From an uncultured Porphyromonadaceae bacterium (lineage in GTDB: Bacteria > Bacteroidota > Bacteroidia > Bacteroidales > Muribaculaceae), in assembly GCA_947178565.1 (NCBI GenBank), contig CAMWYV010000116.1:1-5043 (forward strand): a DNA stretch of 5,043 nt, in the 5' to 3' direction. The stretch's first letter is position 1. Every line of letters starts with the position of its first letter. A model generated the notes under the pieces. That model was not told where the DNA came from. It worked only from the letters and a program-made list of their open reading frames with translations, and made no database searches. This document shows positions 1 through 5,043 of this stretch, one piece after another. The position numbers and the translations under genes are program-made.

Positions 1-660
1 TCCGAGAGATGTGAAACTGCCGGTGAAGTTGATATGCTGGTAAATTTCATCAGCGATAATGGTGATTTCAGGGTGATTTTCGAGTACTTTCACCAATCCC
101 AGCAACTCATCTTTTGTATAGACGCTACCGGTGGGGTTGGAGGGAGAACATATGATAATAAGGCGTGTACGCGGAGTGATAGCCTTTTCAAGCTGTGCGG
201 GGGTGATTTTGAAGTCCTGCTCTATTCCGGCGGGAACAAGCACGTTGGTGCCCTCGGCGAGTTTCACCATCTCCACATAGCTTACCCATGCGGGGGTGGG
301 GATGATTACCTCATCGCCGGGATTGACTATGCTGAGCACCGCGTTGCAGAGCGCCTGCTTGGCACCGCCGCCAACCACAATCTGTTCGGGCGCATATTCC
401 ACACCGTTAACTTCAAGGAGATTCTGCGCGATTGCTTTGCGGAGCGACATATAGCCAGCTACCGGAGTGTAGAAAGTGAAGTTTTCATCTATCGCTTTTT
501 TTGCCGCCTCTTTTATATGGTGCGGGGTATTGAAATCGGGCTCACCGACAGAAAGATTGATAACATCCACTCCCTGAGCTTTCAGCTCGGAGCTCTTCTG
601 GCTCATCGCAAGGGTTTGTGAAGGAGAAAGATTTGCCACACGGTCGGAAATATGAATCAT
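1..660 (-). CDS. Class I PLP-dependent aminotransferase, aspartate aminotransferase type (partial, C-terminus beyond window)
   Basis: The frame is open from an ATG at 660-658 down to position 1, giving 220 residues of a protein that in this family is usually near 400. It should transfer an amino group between aspartate (or a related amino acid) and 2-oxoglutarate using pyridoxal phosphate in the cytosol. Visible family landmarks are the substrate-side GEPDF at 39-43, the phosphate-binding loop GGGAKQAL at 97-104, an aromatic residue that stacks on PLP (W125 in PAWVSY), the SPSNPTG motif at 172-178 with its conserved Asn175, and ADEIY at 203-207 with the Asp and Tyr that hold the PLP ring. The PLP-binding lysine lies beyond the window, so catalytic competence cannot be confirmed. 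The ATG sits about 22 nt downstream of the expected transcription start of a TATCTTTG box, behind an A/T-rich leader. The gene is transcribed away from the plus-strand cluster and is probably unrelated to it. The exact substrate (Asp, aromatic, or other) is not decidable here. Confidence 0.93.
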   Translation of the reverse strand, partial: MIHISDRVANLSPSQTLAMSQKSSELKAQGVDVINLSVGEPDFNTPHHIKEAAKKAIDENFTFYTPVAGYMSLRKAIAQNLLEVNGVEYAPEQIVVGGGAKQALCNAVLSIVNPGDEVIIPTPAWVSYVEMVKLAEGTNVLVPAGIEQDFKITPAQLEKAITPRTRLIIICSPSNPTGSVYTKDELLGLVKVLENHPEITIIADEIYQHINFTGSFTSLG

Positions 661-689
661 AGCTTGAAATTATTATTATTTTTCTTCTG

Positions 690-697
690 CAAAGATA
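690..697 (-). promoter_or_regulatory. Bacteroidetes-type -7 promoter box for the aminotransferase
   Basis: On the minus strand this reads TATCTTTG, an exact match to the TAnnTTTG -7 element used by the Bacteroidetes primary sigma factor. It ends 29 bp before the ATG at 660. With a start site about 7 nt after the box, the untranslated leader would be about 22 nt. No clear TTTG or TTG -33 element is visible at the usual 19-21 bp upstream distance, so the upstream half is weak. Confidence 0.6.
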
Positions 698-785
698 GTG
701 ATTGTAGTGAACTTTGTGACTTATAACCGCTATAAAACACTGTGGAATATCCGGTATTTTTACCGCGTTTTTTTTACACTTTTAC

Positions 786-863
786 GGAAAACGCAGTTTT
801 TTAAGGGTAAATTTTATAGGAAAACGCAGTTTTTTGAGGGTGAATTTTATAGGAAAACGCAGT
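786..863. repeat. 33-bp tandem repeat, 2 full copies plus 12 bp of a third
   Basis: Copies begin at 786, 819 and 852, an exact period of 33 bp. Each begins GGAAAACGCAGT. The two full copies differ at only two positions, both A to G (804 versus 837 and 809 versus 842). The third copy stops matching after GGAAAACGCAGT. Each full copy carries a small dyad, AAAAC-GCA-GTTTT (788-800 and 821-833), which is broken in the third. A weaker, shorter relative may precede the array (about 763-785, with CGCG, a T-run and TTTTAC). It is intergenic, and its role (binding site, transcription end, or drifting minisatellite) is not shown by the sequence. Confidence 0.85.
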
Positions 864-950
864 AAATTACAATTAATGTATTAGCATTTATCTGTGTGTC
901 AGCTTTGTAGGTAAATGTTAGAAGCAGCTTGTTTATAGTAGGCTTTATTT

Positions 951-1016
951 ATGGTAAAAGTGATGAATCCTGCGTTGAGGAGCGGTGAACTTTTGGATAT
1001 TCCGGGTGGTTATTAA
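951..1016 (+). CDS. Putative 21-residue leader-like peptide ending in a double-glycine motif
   Basis: An ATG at 951 (alternative in-frame ATG at 963) opens 21 codons ending at TAA 1014-1016. The C-terminal part reads LRSGELLDIPGGY. Aligned with the classical double-glycine leader consensus LSxxELxxIxGG, it matches L, E, L, I, G and G at the right spacing; only the S at position 2 is R. Such leaders guide bacteriocin-like and signalling peptides to C39-type ABC transporters and are cut after GG. Here only one residue (Tyr) follows the GG, so there is essentially no core peptide. An AGG at 940-942 sits 8 nt before the ATG. The gene is 31 bp ahead of the thioredoxin and points the same way. It could be a decayed precursor, a leader-only regulatory ORF, or chance. 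No cysteine is encoded. The motif match is seen; its use as a gene is inference. Confidence 0.4.
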   Translation: MVKVMNPALRSGELLDIPGGY

Positions 1017-1047
1017 TGATGAAATGTACAATTAAATTAAAGCAACT

Positions 1048-1353
1048 ATGGATACTGATGTTTTGAAAAAGCTCCAGCAGGAGAAAGGTACTGTTCTCGT
1101 TGAATTTTATGCAACATGGTGCCCTCATTGCAGAAAAATGATGCCTGTGGTCGATGATGTCAAGGCTTTGCTTGACGGTAAGGTGCCTGTTTATCAGTTT
1201 GATATAGACAAGTATTCCGAACTTGCCGATGAACTCAAGGTCGAGACTATTCCTACTTTTATGGTGTTTAAAAACGGCGGACTCAAATGGAGAGTAAGCG
1301 GTGAAATGGAAGGGGATGCGCTCTATGGCAAGGTAGCTGAATATATGGATTGA
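1048..1353 (+). CDS. Thioredoxin-fold protein with CPHC active site
   Basis: This is a 101-residue single-domain thioredoxin, close to the usual length of about 105. The active site is W24-C25-P26-H27-C28 (ATWCPHC), and the conserved cis-proline is P69 in ETIPT. The buried acid that is Asp26 in E. coli thioredoxin appears as Glu19 in LVEFYA. The dipeptide Pro-His between the cysteines is that of DsbA rather than the Gly-Pro of thioredoxin; in known proteins it raises the redox potential, so this one may be more oxidising than a housekeeping TrxA. No signal peptide or membrane anchor is visible, so it should be cytosolic. The A/T-rich leader before the ATG is normal for this phylum. The next gene starts 2 bp after the stop, so the two are almost certainly co-transcribed and probably act as a pair. 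Its substrate is unknown. Confidence 0.93.
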   Translation: MDTDVLKKLQQEKGTVLVEFYATWCPHCRKMMPVVDDVKALLDGKVPVYQFDIDKYSELADELKVETIPTFMVFKNGGLKWRVSGEMEGDALYGKVAEYMD

Positions 1354-1355
1354 AA

Positions 1356-2357
1356 ATGAGGCGGAAGGGAAGCATATTCTCGGACTTTCTGACCGAGCTT
1401 GAGGTGCCGCATACCTTAAGCGCGAGTGATGCCGCATTTGCCGGCATGAACTTTCAGTCGCTTTTCGGTTTCTCGCGCCTGCTTAACAGCTACGGCATTG
1501 ATTCGGATGCATATACCCTTACCGATAAGGATGAGGCAACGGTTATTCCGGTGCCTTATCTTGCGCAGCTTAAAGACGGTTTTGTTATTGTGACAGGGTA
1601 TGATGATGACTCTGTTACATATAGATGCCGCGAAAGGGTGCTTACAAAGCCTAAGGATCAATTCGCCGATTCCATGACAGGAGTTGTTCTTATTGCCTAT
1701 CCGCGCGATAATGCCGGTGAACCGGATTATGGCAAACACAGATTCTTTGAAATTGCTTCCTCTGTTAAACTGTGGCTTCTGATTGTATGCTCCGCAGCTC
1801 TCGCTGTTTTCGGCTTCGTTGAGGCAGGTCTATGGAAGGATATGGCAACCATATTCCTGACTCTTGTGAATTTTGCCGGTATAGGTGTTACCTGGCTGCT
1901 GATTTTGAAATCGTTGAAAGTAAGCAGCGGCTCGGCGGACAAAATCTGCGGTATACTGAAAGAGCACGGCTGCGACACGGTGCTTGAGCAGAAGGCGTCC
2001 AAATTTTTCGGTCTCTTCGGATGGAGCGAGGTGGGATTCACATATTTCACCCTTTCGACTCTCTATCTGTTCCTTTTTCCGCAATATATAGGATGCCTTG
2101 CGCTGATAAACGGTTGCTGCCTGCCGTTCACGGTATGGAGTATATGGTATCAGCGGTTCCGTCTCCACACATGGTGCACCCTTTGTGTTATCACCCAGTG
2201 CCTGCTGTGGCTGCAATTTTTCTGCTACCTGTCAGGCGGATTCTGGACCGGAATCTTTGACAATATCGTGCCACTGATAGCTATGGGCGCCGGATATGTT
2301 GCCGGGCTTATGGGACTCAACAGAGTTATGACTTTTATAGAGAAAATAAAAAAGTGA
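1356..2357 (+). CDS. Membrane protein: inactive C39-peptidase-like N-terminus fused to a VKOR (vitamin K epoxide reductase) domain
   Basis: I chose ATG 1356 (333 residues), two bases after the thioredoxin stop; a TTG at 1350 would add two residues. Residues about 6-116 look like the C39 leader-peptidase fold: FSRLLNSYGI, then PYLAQLKDGFVIVTGYDDDSVTY, then a closing GVVLIAYP. The catalytic Cys, His and Asp are not where the family has them (LSASDAAF in the Cys region, GF in place of GHF), so it is probably not a protease. Residues about 138-320 are hydrophobic with about six membrane segments. The four VKOR cysteines are present: C198 and C206, eight apart like human Cys43/Cys51, and the CTLC pair C274/C277 in WCTLC, which would react with a quinone. 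The text after C206 (DTVLEQKASKFFGLFGWSEVGF) also fits VKOR. It should pass electrons between thiols and the quinone pool, giving disulfides. The extra C39-like domain may bind leader peptides without cutting, as degenerate C39-like domains do in some exporters. That role is inference. Confidence 0.85.
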   Translation: MRRKGSIFSDFLTELEVPHTLSASDAAFAGMNFQSLFGFSRLLNSYGIDSDAYTLTDKDEATVIPVPYLAQLKDGFVIVTGYDDDSVTYRCRERVLTKPKDQFADSMTGVVLIAYPRDNAGEPDYGKHRFFEIASSVKLWLLIVCSAALAVFGFVEAGLWKDMATIFLTLVNFAGIGVTWLLILKSLKVSSGSADKICGILKEHGCDTVLEQKASKFFGLFGWSEVGFTYFTLSTLYLFLFPQYIGCLALINGCCLPFTVWSIWYQRFRLHTWCTLCVITQCLLWLQFFCYLSGGFWTGIFDNIVPLIAMGAGYVAGLMGLNRVMTFIEKIKK

Positions 2358-2363
2358 GTTATT

Positions 2364-2495
2364 ATGAGAAATATAGCGAAAGTGATTCCGGACGGAGCCG
2401 TTAAGATGACACCGGCTGAGATGAATAAAATACATTTTGAAACAGGCAGACACTCGGAGCGAGATTCCGATTCGGCTGTAAAACCTGCAAAGTGA
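2364..2495 (+). CDS. Small peptide (43 residues) with degenerate leader-like motif; candidate secreted peptide precursor
   Basis: The ATG at 2364 follows the VKOR stop by 6 bp and the frame runs 43 codons to TGA 2493-2495. I do not recognise the product by name. The middle reads KMTPAEMNKIHFETG (residues 14-28). M-T-x-x-E-M-x-x-I aligns with the L-S-x-x-E-L-x-x-I core of double-glycine leaders, but the two glycines are replaced (H-F-E), with a single Gly at 28. The segment after it (RHSERDSDSAVKPAK) is short, very polar and charged, with no cysteine, so it cannot form a disulfide and has no serine/threonine-plus-cysteine pattern typical of a lanthipeptide. No signal peptide or membrane segment is present. 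Tight spacing to the upstream gene argues that it is a real, translated member of that unit. It may be a precursor peptide, a peptide signal, or a small cytosolic protein. Confidence 0.6.
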   Translation: MRNIAKVIPDGAVKMTPAEMNKIHFETGRHSERDSDSAVKPAK

Positions 2496-2507
2496 ATAAA
2501 AAGCTGT

Positions 2508-2534
2508 ACTTCCCGCCAATAACAGGCGGGAAGT
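2508..2534 (+). terminator. Perfect 10-bp hairpin at the end of the thioredoxin/VKOR/peptide unit
   Basis: ACTTCCCGCC (2508-2517) and GGCGGGAAGT (2525-2534) are perfect inverted repeats around a 7-nt loop. The stem is G/C-rich and lies 12 bp after the peptide stop codon. The downstream tract (GTTATATTTG) is only weakly U-rich, so it may end transcription imperfectly. Because it directly abuts a -7 box, it could also be an operator or an mRNA processing site. Confidence 0.65.
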
Positions 2535-2536
2535 GT

Positions 2537-2544
2537 TATATTTG
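2537..2544 (+). promoter_or_regulatory. Bacteroidetes-type -7 promoter box for the lipoprotein/ABC unit
   Basis: TATATTTG matches TAnnTTTG exactly and ends 24 bp before the lipoprotein ATG, predicting a leader of about 17-20 nt. The -33 position falls inside the hairpin arm at 2508-2517 (TCCCGCC), which bears no TTTG. If this promoter works, it either depends on an activator or on the -7 element alone, and the hairpin sequence occupies the spacer. Confidence 0.55.
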
Positions 2545-2568
2545 CAAATAAAAAAATAAGATATAGCA

Positions 2569-3906
2569 ATGAAAAAGAAAGTTTTACAGATTGCACTGCT
2601 TGTCGGTGCCATGGCGGTAAGTCTGTGCTCATGCTCGCGCACCGAGGAGCTTCTCGCAACTGTTCCCGCTTCAAGTCAGGGAGTTATAGCGTTAAATCTT
2701 GAATCAGTAGTATCTGCGTGCGGTTTGGAATTTAAGGATACCACTCTGGTGATTCCTGCATCCTTGCGTATGCCGGACGATTCACGCGCCCGGATAGAGA
2801 GAATTTTGCCGGAGCTTCGTGAGGCGGTAGATATATCGGATGTAGTTATATCAACGGTAGATAACAGGAATATATTCGCTACTTTCCTGCTCAAGGATCA
2901 GGAAATACTCCGTAATATTTTGACACAGAACGGAGCCTCTTCGCTTGGCGACAAGGATGGTTTCGATGCTTACGGTCTTGACGGTGTTACTGTTTATATC
3001 GGTGACGGTCAGGGATGGGCTGTCAGCGGTTCTGACAGCTATACTCCCAAAACTATTCTTGCTGAGTTGAAAAAAGGAAATTTCAAGAAGGAGTATCCTG
3101 AAATTTCTTCATTCCTCAGTGAGAACAAGATGATTAGTATTGCTGCAACCGGCAGGTCTATGAATCTTGGCGCAGACCGCTGGGTGTGTGCGGATATACA
3201 GAGTAAGAATAATGACATAGTGCTTGTGGCGCGTAGTCTTGATGCAGAGGGTAAGGTGATAGCCAACAGCTCGTTGAAGAGCCTGGATGCTTCTGCGCTG
3301 AGCCTTGTGCCTGACAATGCGGCTATTATTCTTGCCGCCGGACTGACAAAAGATATTGACTGGAATTCCATTCTGGTGATAGGCGCGTTTGCCGGCGGCT
3401 TCCAGACCGGCGGAATGCTTGAATCAGTAATCCCATATATCTCTAAGACTGACGGCACTATTGAACTCGCTGCTGCTCCGATAAACGGTGATGCATGGAC
3501 AGCTCCCTCGATAATGAACTGGGATTTTGTGTTTGCCGCTCAGATGAATGCCGCTGACGGTGCTTCAGCCCTAAAGGCTGCGAGAGATTACCTCGGCAGT
3601 ATGTTTACCGTTACTGATATAGACAACGGTTTTGTAGCCGGTATGCAGGGGATGAGTTTCAGAGTTACCTCGGCAGACGGTATCTTCTCGATAGTTAAAG
3701 GTGATATTAAGAGCGGAGCAGCGATGAAAGAATTCAGCGGTGACAGACTTGTTGTCAAAGCTGATATTCCCCGCGGTGTTCTGTTAAGAAATAGCGGTGT
3801 GTCGGTGGTGTCTGTTACCGGTGAGTCCGATACCGAGATGACAGTATCTCTGCCCGGCAGCGATAAGCCTCTGCTTCAGGCTGTTCTTGAAGAAATATTC
3901 AGATGA
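2569..3906 (+). CDS. DUF4836-like lipoprotein
   Basis: This is a 445-residue protein with a lipoprotein signal peptide: positive start MKKK, hydrophobic 5-19, lipobox L19-C20-S21-C22, so the mature protein would begin at lipidated C22. The next residues S-R-T-E-E are partly acidic, loosely like the Bacteroidetes lipoprotein export signal that sends proteins to the cell surface. No other membrane segment is obvious. The body suggests two related halves: TVPASSQGVIALNLESVV at 31-48 and SLVPDNAAIILAAGLTKDID at 245-264 have the same shape, a Val-Pro turn followed by a hydrophobic strand. That start, and the length, resemble the Bacteroidales DUF4836 lipoproteins, whose function is unknown to me; this assignment is by appearance only. 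It carries its own promoter box and overlaps the ABC ATPase gene by 4 bp, so it probably assists that transporter, perhaps as a substrate-binding or accessory subunit. Confidence 0.8.
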   Translation: MKKKVLQIALLVGAMAVSLCSCSRTEELLATVPASSQGVIALNLESVVSACGLEFKDTTLVIPASLRMPDDSRARIERILPELREAVDISDVVISTVDNRNIFATFLLKDQEILRNILTQNGASSLGDKDGFDAYGLDGVTVYIGDGQGWAVSGSDSYTPKTILAELKKGNFKKEYPEISSFLSENKMISIAATGRSMNLGADRWVCADIQSKNNDIVLVARSLDAEGKVIANSSLKSLDASALSLVPDNAAIILAAGLTKDIDWNSILVIGAFAGGFQTGGMLESVIPYISKTDGTIELAAAPINGDAWTAPSIMNWDFVFAAQMNAADGASALKAARDYLGSMFTVTDIDNGFVAGMQGMSFRVTSADGIFSIVKGDIKSGAAMKEFSGDRLVVKADIPRGVLLRNSGVSVVSVTGESDTEMTVSLPGSDKPLLQAVLEEIFR

Positions 3907-4565
3907 GTGCAAGGGAAATACAACTCCACGATGTGCTCCCTGCGGTGTTTTGCGGAATGGAGTCGGAGGAACGGATCGCCGAATCGCAGGTCTGGCTACG
4001 TAATGTGAGGTTTGAGCGCGGATGCCGCACTCTCATAGCTGCCGAGAGCGGTACCGGTAAATCATCGCTTTTGAGTTTTATATTCGGACGGCGGCGCGAC
4101 TATATGGGCGAGATATATTTTGACGGCGGGAATGTGCGTGGTTTCACTTTAGACCGCTGGTGCAGCTTGCGCGGTCAGTCTCTCTCCCTCCTCCCTCAGG
4201 AGCTATGCCTCTTTCCGGAGCTTACCGCGTATGAGAATGTGGAGATAAAAAACCGGCTCACATCGCACAGAAGCGAAGAGTGGATAAAAGAGGCGTTTGA
4301 AATGCTTGAAATAGGTGACAGGGCTGATGTTTTGGCAAGAAAAATGTCGGTTGGGCAGCAGCAGAGGGTGGCGATAATACGCGCTCTCTGCCAGCCGTTT
4401 GACTTTTTGCTTCTTGATGAGCCGGTGAGTCATCTCGACAGCCGGAACAATTCCACCGTGGCAAAGCTCATAGAGAAAGCCGCGTCAGAGAATGGTGCCG
4501 GTGTGATAGTCACCTCGGTGGGCAATCATCTTGATATGGACTATAAACAAGTTATCAGATTATGA
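3903..4565 (+). CDS. ABC transporter ATP-binding protein, LolD/MacB-like, with divergent motifs
   Basis: This is a 220-residue stand-alone nucleotide-binding subunit, a length typical for LolD and MacB-type ATPases. Visible motifs are Walker A AESGTGKS at 47-54 (usual first Gly is Ala47, with Lys53), Q-loop Gln99 in LLPQE, signature MSVGQQQR at 148-155 (LSGGQ changed at the third residue), Walker B FLLLDEP at 168-174 with Asp172 and the catalytic Glu173, and D-loop SHLD at 176-179. The switch histidine expected after VIVTS is Val206; the nearest His is 209. The core for ATP binding and hydrolysis is therefore mostly intact, but the H-loop is missing. The start ATG lies in the ATGA that overlaps the lipoprotein stop, and its own stop overlaps the permease start the same way, so all three should be translationally coupled. 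It powers the downstream permease. A separate membrane partner is needed because it has no membrane segments. Confidence 0.92.
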   Translation: MSAREIQLHDVLPAVFCGMESEERIAESQVWLRNVRFERGCRTLIAAESGTGKSSLLSFIFGRRRDYMGEIYFDGGNVRGFTLDRWCSLRGQSLSLLPQELCLFPELTAYENVEIKNRLTSHRSEEWIKEAFEMLEIGDRADVLARKMSVGQQQRVAIIRALCQPFDFLLLDEPVSHLDSRNNSTVAKLIEKAASENGAGVIVTSVGNHLDMDYKQVIRL

Positions 4566-5043
4566 GCAAGGATATGGTTTGGCGGCTTTTGCGCAAGAAT
4601 ATCAGCGTGTGGCAGCTCGGAGGATATGCGGCTGCTACATTTACAGGGCTTGCCATTGTGCTCTGCGCTGTGCGATTCTATTGTGACGTTCATTCCGGAA
4701 GTGAGGGCGACGACCCGTATGTGACAAAGGATTATTTGGTAATATCCAAGACTGTAAATACTCTCGGTACTCTTATGGGTGGCGACAATTCTTTCACGCC
4801 CGATGAAATAGCTGAACTTGAAAACTGCGGCTGGGTGAAAAGGGTAGGGGCATTCACCTCTTCCGATTTTAATGTGAGTGCGTCGCTTGACATGGGTGGC
4901 AGAGGAATGTCAACATCATTATTCCTCGAATCGGTGCCGACCGACTTTTTTGATGTCGTACCCTCCGGGTGGCGGTTTGATCCGTTGAAGGACAATACCG
5001 TGCCGATTGTGCTCAATAAGGATTATCTCACGCTTTACAATTA
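4562..5043 (+). CDS. ABC transporter permease, MacB/FtsX-like (partial, N-terminal 160 residues)
   Basis: The ATG at 4562 overlaps the ATPase stop (ATGA), and the frame stays open to the window end. A cytosolic N-terminus with basic residues (WRLLRKN) precedes one hydrophobic segment at about 18-40, then a long extracytoplasmic stretch begins (CDVHSGSEGDDPYVTKDY, then TPDEIAELENCGWVKRVGAF, and VPTDFFDVVPSGWRF). One early helix followed by a large periplasmic domain is the architecture of the MacB/FtsX permease family, and the Tx-DE-I-x-x-L start of the domain is typical of its core. The three C-terminal helices expected for the family would lie beyond the window. With the adjacent ATPase it would form a mechanotransmission-type exporter acting on a periplasmic or membrane-associated substrate, not a pore for small molecules. 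Which substrate, peptide, lipoprotein or drug, is not shown. Cysteines are present in the visible part (for example near residues 34 and 41). Confidence 0.85.
   Translation, partial: MSKDMVWRLLRKNISVWQLGGYAAATFTGLAIVLCAVRFYCDVHSGSEGDDPYVTKDYLVISKTVNTLGTLMGGDNSFTPDEIAELENCGWVKRVGAFTSSDFNVSASLDMGGRGMSTSLFLESVPTDFFDVVPSGWRFDPLKDNTVPIVLNKDYLTLYN

Larger units (their letters stand above)
661..950. other. Divergent intergenic region between the aminotransferase and the peptide/thioredoxin cluster
   Basis: This stretch of about 290 bp holds no convincing gene on either strand. It contains the aminotransferase promoter, a short inverted repeat CGGTA-TTTT-TACCG at 752-765 followed by a T-run, and the 33-bp tandem repeat at 786-863. 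Open frames do pass through the repeat, but the plus-strand ones I followed lack a usable ATG with a leader. The promoter for the plus-strand genes should lie in 885-1047, but no exact TAnnTTTG box is present there; the nearest is CAGCTTTG at 900-907, one mismatch. Confidence 0.6.

Noticed and set aside
34..621. Long plus-strand open frame
   Set aside because: It lies antisense to the aminotransferase, whose motifs are unmistakable on the minus strand, and its translation shows no recognisable domain.
752..778. CGGTA-TTTT-TACCG followed by a T-run as a terminator
   Set aside because: The stem is only 5 bp and no gene ends here on the plus strand; the flanking genes are divergent, so a terminator has no obvious purpose.
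720..884. Open plus-strand frame through the 33-bp repeat
   Set aside because: It runs 54 codons between stops but has no ATG near its beginning; the only ATG is two codons before the stop. Kept only as a repeat.
900..907. CAGCTTTG as -7 promoter box for the peptide/thioredoxin unit
   Set aside because: It has one mismatch to TAnnTTTG and no TTTG at the proper distance upstream, so it is too weak to call as a promoter.
690..950. CRISPR array
   Set aside because: The repeat has no variable spacers between copies; copies are directly joined and there are no cas genes nearby.
949..1437. Minus-strand open frame across the thioredoxin gene
   Set aside because: It is a shadow of the thioredoxin and the short peptide ORF, with no family features.
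2021..2674. Several open frames on both strands over the VKOR 3' half and peptide gene
   Set aside because: They overlap the well-supported VKOR and lipoprotein genes out of frame and show low-complexity or unlikely compositions.
4732..5016. Minus-strand open frame within the permease
   Set aside because: The plus-strand frame is continuous, coupled to the ATPase and fits the permease family; the minus frame is a shadow.

Overview
The window looks like chromosomal DNA from a member of the Bacteroidales. The support is: two TAnnTTTG (-7) promoter boxes, no strong Shine-Dalgarno sites, A/T-rich leaders in front of starts, a lipoprotein whose signal peptide ends in the L-x-S-C form common in that phylum, and a protein joining a C39-like domain to a VKOR domain. 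A gut Muribaculaceae-type genome is a reasonable guess, but the sequence does not prove it.

Layout. Positions 660 to 1 (minus strand) hold the N-terminal 220 codons of a class I PLP aminotransferase (aspartate aminotransferase type), with its own TATCTTTG promoter box. This is a housekeeping gene unrelated to the rest. Positions 661-950 are a divergent intergenic region. It contains a 33-bp tandem repeat, two full copies and a partial one, with a small AAAAC-GCA-GTTTT dyad in each full copy. From 951 everything reads on the plus strand. First comes a 21-codon ORF whose end matches the double-glycine leader consensus but stops one residue after the GG (951-1016). Then come a cytosolic-looking thioredoxin with a CPHC active site (1048-1353), a membrane protein joining an apparently dead C39-like domain to a four-cysteine VKOR domain (1356-2357), and a 43-codon peptide gene with a second leader-like motif (2364-2495). 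A perfect 10-bp hairpin followed at once by a TATATTTG box (2508-2544) separates this set from a second unit. That unit encodes a DUF4836-like lipoprotein (2569-3906), a divergent ABC ATPase (3903-4565) and the start of a MacB/FtsX-like permease (4562 onward, cut by the window end). The last three genes are joined by two 4-bp ATGA overlaps.

How it may work together (inference). The plus-strand genes resemble a small peptide maturation and export locus: leader-like peptides, a membrane thiol-oxidoreductase carrying a leader-peptidase fold that has lost its catalytic residues, a partner thioredoxin, a lipoprotein, and an ABC exporter of the MacB class. Neither small ORF encodes a cysteine, so the thiol module is unlikely to put disulfides into these two peptides. 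The substrate may be encoded elsewhere or beyond the window. The leader-like short ORFs and the C39-like/VKOR protein beside them are the most unusual part of the window.
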